The notes below the pieces were generated by a model that was not told the origin of the DNA, did no database searches, and saw only the letters and a list, made by a program, of their open reading frames with translations. The position numbers and the translations under genes are program-made. From the NCBI GenBank assembly GCA_948500755.1, contig CAOOYH010000006.1, forward strand, positions 1 to 64,000: a stretch of 64,000 nucleotides of DNA. The letters are read 5' to 3'. Shown here piece by piece: positions 1 to 8,245 of the stretch. This stretch comes from an uncultured Lactobacillus sp. Its GTDB lineage: Bacteria; Bacillota; Bacilli; Lactobacillales; Lactobacillaceae. Every line of letters starts with the position of its first letter. The first letter of the stretch is position 1.

Positions 1-1
1 A

Positions 2-52
2 ACCGCTTGGAATTGGCACAAGGGCCATCCAAAAGGCTACGAAGATAAATAA
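2..52 (+). CDS. C-terminal end of an unidentified protein (partial)
   Basis: All three plus-strand frames reach a stop between bases 46 and 54, so the frame cannot be fixed with certainty. The frame ending at 50-52 gives an aromatic, polar tail (TAWNWHKGHPKGYEDK) that looks most protein-like. A strong hairpin follows about 35 bases later, which fits the end of a plus-strand gene. The family is not recognisable from 16 residues. Confidence 0.3.
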   Translation, partial: TAWNWHKGHPKGYEDK

Positions 53-88
53 ATAATACCCTAATATAACTATTTTCTCCCTAAAAAA

Positions 89-118
89 GGCTAGCAAATA
101 TTTTGCTAGTCTTTTCTT
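89..118. terminator. Bidirectional intrinsic terminator
   Basis: A 10-bp stem (89-98 with 102-111, one G-U pair) has a 3-base loop and T-rich flanks on both sides. It lies between the converging ends of the partial plus-strand gene and the minus-strand orphan gene at 119-565. Confidence 0.8.
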
Positions 119-565
119 TTATTCTTCACCAATCAACTTATTGAAAGCTTCGTTAGTATCAACAACTTCACCCATCATCTTGTTAATCCAATCATTAAGC
201 TTTTCATCATCATATGATTCAAGTCCAACAGAAGCAATATCAGCGATTCCATTATTAAAGTCAACCATTTCGGTAATCACAGCTTCAGCAAAAGTTTTAG
301 TATCGCCAAAAAAGTTTTCTGCAAATTGATTTACATCGCCATATTCTTCAGTAATTTGAGTAAATGTATCAACTGCCTTTTTAAAGGTATCATTCAAGTT
401 TTGAACATCTTCTTCATTAGGAACGGTAATTTCACCGTCACCACTTAATTGCTCATTAAGTCTAAAACCGATGTCATTCAACACCAAGTGGCCATCATAT
501 AACTTGTCGAGAAGCTTCACACTACGCGGATTGCTAGCTTGAAATTCTACATTAATATCTTCCAT
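119..565 (-). CDS. Small acidic hypothetical protein, 148 aa
   Basis: I do not recognise the family. The protein is strongly acidic, has no signal peptide or membrane segment, and is predicted by eye to be mostly helical, with amphipathic stretches around residues 50-75 and 95-145. The ATG is preceded by a GAGG-type ribosome binding site. The gene stands alone: a terminator lies just past its stop and the MFS gene upstream has its own terminator at 624-652. It is probably a cytoplasmic protein; function unknown. Confidence 0.75.
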   Translation of the reverse strand: MEDINVEFQASNPRSVKLLDKLYDGHLVLNDIGFRLNEQLSGDGEITVPNEEDVQNLNDTFKKAVDTFTQITEEYGDVNQFAENFFGDTKTFAEAVITEMVDFNNGIADIASVGLESYDDEKLNDWINKMMGEVVDTNEAFNKLIGEE

Positions 566-623
566 TTATCATAACCTCGCTTTTTATTATTATGTACTAT
601 TTTACAGTTTTCTTTTCTTAACT

Positions 624-652
624 ACAAAAAATACGGTGAAAAAATCACCGCA
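624..652 (-). terminator. Intrinsic terminator of the MFS gene
   Basis: On the minus strand the stem CGGTGA/TCACCG (634-639 with 645-650) has a T-rich loop and is followed by a run of T. It sits directly downstream of the transporter stop at 659. Confidence 0.75.
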
Positions 653-658
653 TTAATT

Positions 659-2074
659 CTATTTGCTATAGTTGCCGTCATCTTTTACAAATAAAGCAAT
701 AATAAAACCTACTACCGTCAGTGCAATCGTGAAATACATTCCATAATGAACACCATTTGTAAATCTAAAAGCTTCAGATTCGCTAACACTGTTTCTTCCC
801 AAAGTTAAAAAGCTTGTAGCTAAAGCTGTTGCTAAGGCCCCTACAATCTGTTGCATCGTGTTTAAAATCGCAGAGCCATCGGCTGATTCGATTCCTTTCA
901 GGGAGTTCAAAGCAGAAGTTTGAGCTGGAGACATCGCAAGTGGTGTCCCAATCATCAAGATAATATGAGCTAAAATTACATACCAAATTGGACTGCTGGT
1001 AGTAACAATACTGAGCAAGAATGCCCCAACAAAAGCAATTAAAAATCCAATTCTAGTTGGCCACTTTGCACCAAAATTGTCATACATTCTACCGGCTACA
1101 GCTGAGACCAAAGCATTTACTAAACCCCCTGGAAGCATAATAATCCCGGTTAGAGCAACAGCGACAAGCAAACCGTTTTGTAAATATTGTGGTAAAAGAT
1201 ACATGGCAGAAAGAATAATGCCAAAGTCAATCATGACAAGACCAGCACCCAAGGTGAAGTTGTAGTGCTTGAAGACTTTCATGTTTAAAATTGGAACATT
1301 TAACTTTAATTGGCGTCTAACGTAAAATACCAAAGCGATGATTCCAACAATTAAGCAACCTAATACTTGAATGGAAAGCCAACCTGCGTGACTAGCAAAA
1401 CTAGTTCCCGCAATCAAACCTGAAAAGCCAATGATGGAAAGGATGATTGACAAGAAATCAATTTTAGGTTTAGTAATTTCGTTAACATTTTCAACTGAGA
1501 AAATTGCGATTACCAAAGCAATTACCAAAAATAAAACAAAAGTATAGAAAATATCACGCCAGGAACCCATTGCTAAAATAAAACCAGTAATAGTTGGCCC
1601 AATTGCAGGTGCAAACATGATAACTAAAGCTAATATTCCGTTAACAGAACCTAATTTGTTTGGTGGGAATACAAGCATCGCCACTGTGAACATTAATGGC
1701 AAAATAATCCCCGTCCCTACACCTTGGATCATTCTTCCCACTAAAACCATAGAAAAACTTACTCCAAAGCCAGAAATTAGTGATCCCATAATAAAAAACA
1801 CTAATCCCGAAATGACTAATTGTTTGGTCGTAAACCACTTAGTCAAAAGACTTGAAAGCGGAAGGACAATGCCGATTACTAACATGTATCCAGTAACCAA
1901 CCATTGAATTGAAGACTGACCAACTGCAAGAGCCTTCATAAGTTGCGGAAGCGCAATATTAAGGGCAGTTTCACTAAACATCCCCACAAAGGCTCCCAAC
2001 ATTAATGGCAGAATCGCAAACCAAGGGTTTCTAACTTCTACCCGGGCCTGCATTCCATTACTTACTTCTTCCAT
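659..2074 (-). CDS. DHA2-type MFS multidrug efflux transporter (EmrB/QacA-like)
   Basis: A 471-residue integral membrane protein with about 14 hydrophobic segments, the size and layout of the DHA2 drug:H+ antiporters (EmrB, QacA, LmrB). The N-terminal part has the family pattern 'ETALNIALPQLMKAL' in helix 1, and a GRMIQGVGTG motif near residue 113 that resembles the conserved antiporter motif. It is expected to export amphiphilic or antibiotic compounds by proton exchange; substrate unknown. An excellent AAGGAGG site precedes the ATG. It is monocistronic. An 8-bp palindrome CAACGTTG lies just upstream of the RBS (about 2098-2105) and could be a repressor site, but no adjacent regulator gene is present. 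Confidence 0.9.
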   Translation of the reverse strand: MEEVSNGMQARVEVRNPWFAILPLMLGAFVGMFSETALNIALPQLMKALAVGQSSIQWLVTGYMLVIGIVLPLSSLLTKWFTTKQLVISGLVFFIMGSLISGFGVSFSMVLVGRMIQGVGTGIILPLMFTVAMLVFPPNKLGSVNGILALVIMFAPAIGPTITGFILAMGSWRDIFYTFVLFLVIALVIAIFSVENVNEITKPKIDFLSIILSIIGFSGLIAGTSFASHAGWLSIQVLGCLIVGIIALVFYVRRQLKLNVPILNMKVFKHYNFTLGAGLVMIDFGIILSAMYLLPQYLQNGLLVAVALTGIIMLPGGLVNALVSAVAGRMYDNFGAKWPTRIGFLIAFVGAFLLSIVTTSSPIWYVILAHIILMIGTPLAMSPAQTSALNSLKGIESADGSAILNTMQQIVGALATALATSFLTLGRNSVSESEAFRFTNGVHYGMYFTIALTVVGFIIALFVKDDGNYSK

Positions 2075-2174
2075 TAAAAATTCCTCCTTTTTTCAACAAC
2101 GTTGATTACTTTATCAGAAAAAATTTTTCTTCGTAAGTAAAACTTTTCAATGTAAGCGATATTATTTAAAAAAC

Positions 2175-2204
2175 AAAAAAGGCTATCTTGAATAGATAAC
2201 CTTT
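2175..2204 (-). terminator. Intrinsic terminator of the HAD phosphatase gene
   Basis: On the minus strand GGTTATC pairs with GATAGCC (2195-2201 with 2181-2187), followed by TTTTTTG. It lies 10-40 bases past the stop at 2216. Confidence 0.75.
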
Positions 2205-2215
2205 CAAATATTTTT

Positions 2216-3028
2216 CTAATCTTTATCTAAATATTCTTGAAGAACTTTGAAAACCCCATTCTCCGTATTAGCCGGAGCAACAAATTTAGCATGATCTTTA
2301 ACTTCCTGCATCCCATTAGCCATCGCATATGAATATTCCGCAAAGTCGAGCATGTCAATATCATTGCCGCCATCACCAAAGGCAATCAAGTCTTTTCCAG
2401 TCATGCCTAACTTTTCAAGCAATCTCTTAAGCCCAGTTCCCTTGCTAATCCCCTTTACGTTCACGTCAATAGCAGTATTAGCTGAAGCAAAAGCAGAAAT
2501 CTGGTTAACATGGGTCTTATTGAAGGCATCTTCAATTTCCTTAGCCTTACTGCTATCCATATTAAAAGTGATTTGATAAATATCACCTTCTGGCAAATCA
2601 CGCCAAGCATCAACAACATCACTTTTACCAGCAAAATATGCCAAAAAGTCGCGTTCTTCTTTAGGGATCTCAGTATTTAAATATGCGATCCCTTCTTCAA
2701 AGACCATCGTCGCCATCTTACCATATTTATCATGAACCTCATGAATCAAATCTAGCACGTCTTGACGATTCAAAGGATAGCCACCGGCATCTTTTCCTTC
2801 AATGATCAAACGAGAACCGTTTAAAGTCACAAAATCCATTCTATCAGCAAATTCACTAAAATCTTGCTTAAGTCGTGCATAAGGACGGCCAGAAGCCACA
2901 ATAAAATGAACTCCCCGCTTTTCAAATTCAGTCAGAATCTTATCAAATTGCTCATGATTATATTGCTTTCTATCGTCTAAAAAAGTGCCGTCCATGTCAA
3001 CGGCGACTGCTTTAAATGGTAATGTCAT
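2216..3028 (-). CDS. Cof-type HAD-IIB sugar-phosphate phosphatase
   Basis: A 270-residue haloacid dehalogenase-superfamily hydrolase of the Cof/YidA/YxeH class. Motif I is DMDGTFLDD near residue 11, with nucleophile and acid Asp; motif IV is GDGGNDIDML near residue 220. The long central insertion is the C2B cap that contacts the sugar-phosphate or flavin substrate. Such enzymes hydrolyse small phosphoesters in the cytoplasm; substrate not predictable. I chose the ATG at 3028 because AGAGGTGA lies 5 bases before it. A GTG three codons upstream falls inside that Shine-Dalgarno. Single-gene unit with its own terminator. Confidence 0.9.
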   Translation of the reverse strand: MTLPFKAVAVDMDGTFLDDRKQYNHEQFDKILTEFEKRGVHFIVASGRPYARLKQDFSEFADRMDFVTLNGSRLIIEGKDAGGYPLNRQDVLDLIHEVHDKYGKMATMVFEEGIAYLNTEIPKEERDFLAYFAGKSDVVDAWRDLPEGDIYQITFNMDSSKAKEIEDAFNKTHVNQISAFASANTAIDVNVKGISKGTGLKRLLEKLGMTGKDLIAFGDGGNDIDMLDFAEYSYAMANGMQEVKDHAKFVAPANTENGVFKVLQEYLDKD

Positions 3029-3056
3029 GTTTTTCACCTCTATAAAATTTAACCAT

Positions 3057-3096
3057 AGAAAAAAGCCGTTGCCAACTTTTTGACAGCGACTTTTTT
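3057..3096 (-). terminator. Intrinsic terminator of glnA
   Basis: A 9-bp stem with several G-U pairs (3065-3073 with 3082-3090) is followed on the minus strand by six T. It starts about 17 bases past the glnA stop. Confidence 0.75.
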
Positions 3097-3112
3097 ATTG
3101 ACCTAATTAATA

Positions 3113-4450
3113 TTAGTAACCCATGTAACGGTCTCTTTCCCAATCTGAAACAGATTGAGTGTATTGTGCCCATTCTAATTCCTTAGAATCGATGAAACTT
3201 TGAGTTAAGTGTTCACCTAATGCGCTTTGGATAAGTTCATCAGCCTTGAATGCCTTGATAGCATTGTGAAGAGTTGATGGAAGTGGTTTAATACCACGTT
3301 GTGCACGTTCTTCTTCAGTCATTTCAAAGACGTTGGAAGTGATTGGATCCATAGGTCTTCTACCTTCCTTAATACCTTGAAGGCCGGCAGTAAGACAAGC
3401 TGCAAGAAGCAAGTATGGGTTAGCAGTTGGGTCTGCTGAACGCATTTCAAGACGAGTATTAATTTCTTCAGCGTCTGGAATACGTACGAGTGGTGATCGG
3501 TTCTTTGAAGCCCATGAAATGTAAACTGGAGCTTCAAAACCAGGAATTAAACGCTTATATGAGTTAACAGTTGGGTTACCGATTGCAGTAATTGCACGAG
3601 CATGTTCCAAAATACCGTTCAAGAAGTGAAGGGCAGTATCTGATAAGTGGAATTCGCCATCCTTATCATAAAATACATTCTTACCATCCTTGAATAATGA
3701 CATGTTAGTATGCATACCGTTACCAGCTTCGCCTTGAATTGGTTTAGCCATAAAGGTTGCAAACAATCCATGCTTTCTAGCAACTTCACGAACAACCATC
3801 TTAAAGGTTTGAACACGGTCGGCAGTAGTTAAAGCATCATCAAATCTAAAGTCGATTTCTTGTTGACCGTCACCTACTTCGTGGTGAGCTGCTTCAACTT
3901 CAAAACCAATATTTTCTAAAGTTTCAACAATATCACGACGACATCTTGCACCTTCGTCATCTGAAGTCATGTCAAAGTATGATGCGTGATCTGGAACTTC
4001 GGTAGTCCAATTACCATCTTCACCTAATTTGAAGAGGTGGAATTCAGCTTCAAAACCAATATCGAAATCTGAGAAGCCCATTTCTTCCATTTCTTTAAGC
4101 ACACGCTTCAAGTTATTTCTTGGGTCACCTTCAAATGGTTCGCCATTGGTTTTGTGAACTGAACATACCAAACGACCAATCTTGCCGCCACGTTCATCGC
4201 TCCAAGGAAGTACTGACCAAGTTGAGAAGTCTGGGTAAAGAACCATATCACTTTCTTCAAGACGAACAAATCCGTCAATTGAAGAACCATCAAAACGAAT
4301 ATCGTTAGTCAAAACTTTATCCAATTGGCTCTTTGGAACTTCAACGGCTTTTAAAGTACCGTTAACATCAGTGAAAGCCAGTCTCAAAAAATGAACGTCG
4401 TTGTCTTCAACACTTTTTCTAATATCTTCTGCTGTAACTGTTTTACTCAT
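3113..4450 (-). CDS. glnA: Glutamine synthetase, type I
   Basis: A 445-residue GSI enzyme that makes glutamine from glutamate, ammonia and ATP; it works as a dodecamer in the cytoplasm. The N-terminal beta-grasp domain carries the FDGSSIDGF flap motif near residue 53. The catalytic domain has the FEAEFHLF metal-site motif and the ATP-binding NRSPLVRIP. Length and the lack of an adenylylation-type insertion indicate GSI-alpha, the class controlled by feedback and by GlnR-type repressors in Firmicutes. No glnR lies next to it: the intergenic region leads straight to ynbB. The promoter carries a perfect inverted repeat, described separately. The RBS AGGTGA is well placed before the ATG. Confidence 0.97.
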   Translation of the reverse strand: MSKTVTAEDIRKSVEDNDVHFLRLAFTDVNGTLKAVEVPKSQLDKVLTNDIRFDGSSIDGFVRLEESDMVLYPDFSTWSVLPWSDERGGKIGRLVCSVHKTNGEPFEGDPRNNLKRVLKEMEEMGFSDFDIGFEAEFHLFKLGEDGNWTTEVPDHASYFDMTSDDEGARCRRDIVETLENIGFEVEAAHHEVGDGQQEIDFRFDDALTTADRVQTFKMVVREVARKHGLFATFMAKPIQGEAGNGMHTNMSLFKDGKNVFYDKDGEFHLSDTALHFLNGILEHARAITAIGNPTVNSYKRLIPGFEAPVYISWASKNRSPLVRIPDAEEINTRLEMRSADPTANPYLLLAACLTAGLQGIKEGRRPMDPITSNVFEMTEEERAQRGIKPLPSTLHNAIKAFKADELIQSALGEHLTQSFIDSKELEWAQYTQSVSDWERDRYMGY

Positions 4451-4533
4451 AATTTTTCACCTAAAAATTAAAAATAACTATTAATTGGTACGGTCCTATT
4501 ACGATTTCTTTTCTCTTCGTAGAACTGTCTAAT

Positions 4534-4570
4534 AGAATAGCAGACCAATTTAAAAAAGTCAAATTGGTCT
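4534..4570 (-). promoter_or_regulatory. glnA promoter overlapped by a perfect 10-bp inverted repeat
   Basis: On the minus strand -35 TTGACT (4557-4562) and -10 TATTCT (4534-4539) are separated by exactly 17 bases. AGACCAATTT and its perfect complement (4542-4551 and 4561-4570) flank a 9-base centre, so the dyad covers the -35 and spacer. Related half-sites lie at 4484-4491 in the leader (ACCAATTA on the minus strand) and near 4651 (GTCCAATTT on the plus strand). The arrangement suggests a repressor operator; the sequence does not match the GlnR box I know (TGTNAN7TNACA). Confidence 0.75.
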
Positions 4571-4658
4571 ACTGTATTTTTTAATATCTTTATAAAATGT
4601 TTAAAAAGATTAAAATTCTCACCAAATCCGAACCTTTAGCTATTAAAGTCCAATTTAA

Positions 4659-5903
4659 TTAGCTAAAAAACATATCTTTAACCGCATTAATAATGGCAAC
4701 TTTATCATGGGCATAGGTCAAACCGCCTTGCATATAAACGGCATATGGTGGACGAATTGGACCATCTGCAGAAAATTCAATTGTGGATCCTGAAACAAAA
4801 TTGCCGGCTGCCATAATAACTTTGTCTTCATATCCGGGCATATGATAAGCCTCTGGATTTACAAAAGAATCTACTGGAGAATATTTTTGCACTTCTTTAA
4901 CAAATTTTTGCATTTTATTCGGATCTTCAAAAATAATGGTTTCAATGACATCACTACGCGTTTCATCCCAACGTGGTGTGACATTCATCCCCATTTTTTC
5001 AAAGATAGCAGCCGCAAAGATCATTCCTTTTTCGGCCATTCCCACTACATTAGGGGCGATAAAGAATCCTTCATAAAAATCATGCAAATTACTCATAGTT
5101 GCTCCTTCATCAGCACATCCCGGAGCCGTCAAAGCAATCTTAGTATTTTCAATCAAATCCTTTCTTCCAACCACATAGCCACCTGTCTGAGCAATACCTC
5201 CACCAGCATTTTTAATGAGGGAGCCTGCCATAAAATCAGCCCCATATTCAGTTGGTTCATGTTTTTCAGAAAATTCACCATAACAATTATCAATAAAAAT
5301 CAGACTCTTTGGACTTGTTTTCTTGATAAAATCAATCATTTCCTTAATTTGACGAACAGTATAAGTTTTTCTAGTGGCATACCCTCTTGAACGCTGAATA
5401 GCAACAATCTTTGGTTTATTCTTTAATAGAACCTTTTTAGCTTCTTGATAATCAATCTCACCATCATCTTTCAAAGGAACATAAGAAAACTTTACTCCAC
5501 GTTGCATCAAAGTTCCCTGCTTTTTAGGAGTTAACCCGATCACTTCTTGCATCGTATCATAAGGCATCCCAGTCAAATAAGTTAAGTTCTCCCCATAATT
5601 CAAATTGCCGTTTAAGGCAGTAAACAAGGTATGGGTGCCAGATACAAATTGAGGGCGTACAACCGCAGCTTCCGTATTAAAAACACGTGCATAAACTCGG
5701 TCCAGCTTGTCACGCCCCATATCATCGTCCCCATAGCCATTTACACCTGTTAAATCCGCCTCTGCCACCTCTTCTTTTCTAAAGGCATCCAAAACTTTAG
5801 CCTGGTTATAAACAATTTGATCATCAATTTCCTTAAGTTTAGGATCAATTTGTTTATCAACTTCTACAACTAGTTTTTGTAATTCTTCTGGAATATCAAA
5901 CAT
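4659..5903 (-). CDS. ynbB: YnbB-family PLP enzyme ('aluminium resistance'/Met gamma-lyase-like)
   Basis: A 414-residue protein of the fold-type I PLP-dependent family often labelled 'aluminium resistance protein' or methionine gamma-lyase-like (PF06838). The likely PLP lysine is in SLIKNAGGGIAQTGGY near residue 230, preceded by an aspartate in FIDNCYGEF. The true reaction is not established; a cysteine or methionine C-S lyase-like activity is inferred. It overlaps miaA by 8 bases and is cotranscribed with it, an order (miaA-ynbB-[glnR]-glnA) common in Bacilli, here without glnR. Confidence 0.9.
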   Translation of the reverse strand: MFDIPEELQKLVVEVDKQIDPKLKEIDDQIVYNQAKVLDAFRKEEVAEADLTGVNGYGDDDMGRDKLDRVYARVFNTEAAVVRPQFVSGTHTLFTALNGNLNYGENLTYLTGMPYDTMQEVIGLTPKKQGTLMQRGVKFSYVPLKDDGEIDYQEAKKVLLKNKPKIVAIQRSRGYATRKTYTVRQIKEMIDFIKKTSPKSLIFIDNCYGEFSEKHEPTEYGADFMAGSLIKNAGGGIAQTGGYVVGRKDLIENTKIALTAPGCADEGATMSNLHDFYEGFFIAPNVVGMAEKGMIFAAAIFEKMGMNVTPRWDETRSDVIETIIFEDPNKMQKFVKEVQKYSPVDSFVNPEAYHMPGYEDKVIMAAGNFVSGSTIEFSADGPIRPPYAVYMQGGLTYAHDKVAIINAVKDMFFS

Positions 5904-6816
5904 TTAACCACTCTTCCACTTTTTCTAAAATTTCTTGCTCACAATTTGGATCTTCTAAAGGATCAAACCACTCCACCGGCAACTTATTACGAAAATATGT
6001 TAGCTGCCTTTTTGCATATCGGCGTGATGCTGTTTTTAAACTTTCAATACATTCTTCCAAACTTGCGGTTTTCTCAAAATAGGGAAAGAACTCTTTATAG
6101 GCAATTGCTTGCAAGATCTGATGCTCCTGGCCACGATTTTCATAAATAAATCTGGCTTCATCCAGCATTCCCAAATCCATCATTTTATCCACTCTTTGGT
6201 TAATTCGATCATAAATTTTTGCCCTTTTTGAATTCAAAGCAATAATCAAATAATCATAGCGAGGCTCAATTTTTTCTTGTTGTTCAGAAAACTTTTTACC
6301 AGTTCGATCAATAACCGTAAGGGCTCTCAGAGTCCGACGACTATTAGAAATGGGGATTTTTTCAGCTGCTACTGGATCCTTATCATGCAGCTGTTGCCAG
6401 AGCTTTTCAGCACCATTTTCAGCTAAATAGTTTTCCCATTTTTGAGTAACACTTTTTTCTTGAGCAGTTTTTTCACCCAATTGCATCTTATTAAGCAATG
6501 CATTTACATAAAAACCAGTTCCGCCAACAATTATCGGTAACTTCCCTTTTTTACTTATTTCGGTAATTGCCGCTGTCGCTTGATCAACAAAGTCCTTAAC
6601 TGAATACGGCTCAAAAACTGAGCGTGTATTTACTAAGTAATGTTTTACTTCAGCTTGCTCTTCTTTAGTTGCTTTTGCAGTTCCAATTTCAACTTCTTGA
6701 TAAACCTGCATGGAATCACCCGATACGATTTCCCCATTCAATTTTTTAGCCAATTTAATTGCTAGTTCTGTTTTTCCAACAGCCGTTGGCCCTACGATTG
6801 CCAATACTTTTTGCAT
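5896..6816 (-). CDS. miaA: tRNA dimethylallyltransferase
   Basis: A 306-residue enzyme that transfers dimethylallyl from DMAPP to N6 of A37 in tRNAs reading UNN codons. The P-loop GPTAVGKT occupies residues 8-15, followed by SGDSMQVYQ, which holds the catalytic Asp and substrate-binding residues; IVGGTGFY lies near residue 97. The ATG has an AAAGGA site. It is first in a two-gene unit, with ynbB overlapping its 3' end by 8 bases. Confidence 0.96.
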   Translation of the reverse strand: MQKVLAIVGPTAVGKTELAIKLAKKLNGEIVSGDSMQVYQEVEIGTAKATKEEQAEVKHYLVNTRSVFEPYSVKDFVDQATAAITEISKKGKLPIIVGGTGFYVNALLNKMQLGEKTAQEKSVTQKWENYLAENGAEKLWQQLHDKDPVAAEKIPISNSRRTLRALTVIDRTGKKFSEQQEKIEPRYDYLIIALNSKRAKIYDRINQRVDKMMDLGMLDEARFIYENRGQEHQILQAIAYKEFFPYFEKTASLEECIESLKTASRRYAKRQLTYFRNKLPVEWFDPLEDPNCEQEILEKVEEWLNV

Positions 6817-6838
6817 ATTAATTCCTTTTCAAGATACT

Positions 6839-6871
6839 AAAAAAGCACATTTGAAAAAATCAAATGCTGCT
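6839..6871 (-). terminator. Intrinsic terminator after the rhodanese-like gene
   Basis: On the minus strand AGCA-CATTTGA pairs with TCAAATGTGCT across a T-rich loop (6845-6854 with 6860-6870), followed by TTTTTTA. It ends just before the miaA ribosome binding site. Confidence 0.75.
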
Positions 6872-6877
6872 TATTCA

Positions 6878-7276
6878 TTAATATTTAGATGCCTTAGTGC
6901 GGCCTTTCCAGTTTTCAAAGCCGCCATCAAGCCAATGAATTGACTTAAAGCCCTTCTTCTTCAAAAATCTAGCTGCTCTTAAAGTTACAGTCACAGAATC
7001 TGAATAAAGATAGACGGGCAAATCGCTTCTAAGCTCAGTGTAATTGTATTTAAGCATGGTATATGGCAAATTCCGTGCACCATCAATATGCTTACGCTTA
7101 AATGGTTGTTTTTCGCGTAAATCAACGATTTGAGCCTTTCTCATGCCGTCTTTAAATTCTTCGTTAGTGAGTGCGCCACCAAGACGTTTAGCTTGAATTT
7201 TGTTAAAAAGCCACACTCCCCCAATACCAAGAATGATAATGATTAAAACGGTATCAATAATAACCAAAATTGACAT
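6878..7276 (-). CDS. Membrane-anchored rhodanese-like protein lacking the catalytic cysteine
   Basis: A 132-residue protein with one N-terminal membrane helix (about residues 3-25) and a rhodanese-like domain (about 38-130) marked by IVDLREKQPFKRKHIDGA and WLDGGFENWKG. It resembles B. subtilis YqhL. In active rhodaneses the loop after the 'vYLY' strand starts with a Cys that carries sulphur; here the loop reads YSDSVTVTLR (residues 91-100) and the whole protein has no cysteine. It therefore cannot act as a classical sulphurtransferase and is probably a binding module at the membrane. It follows the 5-formyl-THF ligase/rhomboid/yqgQ group in the same direction and has its own terminator. Confidence 0.85.
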   Translation of the reverse strand: MSILVIIDTVLIIIILGIGGVWLFNKIQAKRLGGALTNEEFKDGMRKAQIVDLREKQPFKRKHIDGARNLPYTMLKYNYTELRSDLPVYLYSDSVTVTLRAARFLKKKGFKSIHWLDGGFENWKGRTKASKY

Positions 7277-7347
7277 AAATTCATTCTGCCCCTCTAAAAA
7301 ACTTATACTATTAATAATACACTAAAGAAAATTAAATAGAACGATTT

Positions 7348-7557
7348 TTAGGATCTTTTTTCTTTACGTTCTTCAATTTCATGCTCACGTTGCAAAATAA
7401 GCTTAGCTACCAAATAATCATGCTTATCGATTAAACCTGAATGGTTGATATTATCGAGCTCAATTGCCATTAATTCAATATCCCAAATTCTTTTTCCAAC
7501 ATGAACTAAAACACCATACTTTTCTAGAAATTGTTGAACATCATATAAAGTCTTCAT
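7348..7557 (-). CDS. yqgQ: YqgQ-family protein (DUF910)
   Basis: A 69-residue protein with the DUF910/YqgQ pattern (TLYDVQQFLEKYGVLVHVGK, then IWDIELMAIEL). The family is small, helical and cytoplasmic, and is conserved in Bacilli beside the rhomboid gene. Its role is unknown. The start ATG overlaps the rhomboid stop codon by one base (TAATG), so translation is probably coupled. Confidence 0.92.
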   Translation of the reverse strand: MKTLYDVQQFLEKYGVLVHVGKRIWDIELMAIELDNINHSGLIDKHDYLVAKLILQREHEIEERKEKRS

Positions 7558-8237
7558 TAGAATTTGACTACCATTCCTAATCTAACAGTCCACACTACAT
7601 AAACAATCAATACAGCGGCTGCAACCACGCGCCATTTTGGATTATATTTACGCATTGTTCGATCACCAACAATAATTACTAGCAAGAATCCCGCTATAAA
7701 ACCACCAATATGACCTTGAATATCAATATTTGGCGCAAATAAATCCAAAGCAATATTAACAATAGCTAAAACAAAGGCTTGCCGTCCCAAATAGCTGATC
7801 ATTGGATTTTTCATATTACGCAAACCAATTGCAGTCATTGCCCCAAATAAGCCGAATAAAGCTGTTGAAGCACCTGCACTAATTACCTTATCACTACCTA
7901 AAGCTAAACTAAGTAAGTTTCCGCCGATTCCGGAGAGTAAGTAAACAAGTAAAAAGCGCAAATGGCCTAGCATAGGCTCCATATATTGACCCATGTAGTA
8001 AATGATCACTGCATTTGAGACTAAGTGCAGCACCCCAATATGTAAGAATTGCGCTGTAAAAAGTCGCCACCATTGATTACCTGCAACAACGGCATAATTG
8101 CTCATTGCACCCATTTTCATTAAAGTATAGTTATTTTCCGAACCACCCATAAAAATTTCGACAATAAATACGACAAGCAAAACAATCAAGATTCCAAAGG
8201 TCACGAAGGTCGTATTAAAGTTTAGTTTTCGATTCAT
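7557..8237 (-). CDS. Rhomboid-family intramembrane serine protease
   Basis: A 226-residue polytopic membrane protein of the rhomboid family, about seven hydrophobic helices. The catalytic serine lies in SAGASTALFG (near residue 122) and the partner histidine in QGHIGGFIAG (near residue 176). NWWRLFTAQFLHIGVLHLVS is the conserved loop-1 and helix-2 region. Rhomboids cut membrane-spanning substrates within the bilayer; the substrate is unknown. It sits 8 bases after the cyclo-ligase gene and is fused by stop/start overlap to yqgQ, as in other Bacilli (YqgP/GluP neighbourhood). Confidence 0.95.
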   Translation of the reverse strand: MNRKLNFNTTFVTFGILIVLLVVFIVEIFMGGSENNYTLMKMGAMSNYAVVAGNQWWRLFTAQFLHIGVLHLVSNAVIIYYMGQYMEPMLGHLRFLLVYLLSGIGGNLLSLALGSDKVISAGASTALFGLFGAMTAIGLRNMKNPMISYLGRQAFVLAIVNIALDLFAPNIDIQGHIGGFIAGFLLVIIVGDRTMRKYNPKWRVVAAAVLIVYVVWTVRLGMVVKF

Positions 8238-8245
8238 AGCTACCT

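Noticed and set aside
2098..2105. CAACGTTG palindrome before the efflux gene as a certain operator
   Set aside because: Only 8 bp, a single copy, no adjacent regulator gene; mentioned with the gene but not listed as a site.
4842..5390. 182-aa plus-strand open frame opposite ynbB
   Set aside because: It lies fully inside the conserved ynbB gene on the other strand, has no RBS and gives a low-complexity Phe/Ile/Asn/His-rich product.
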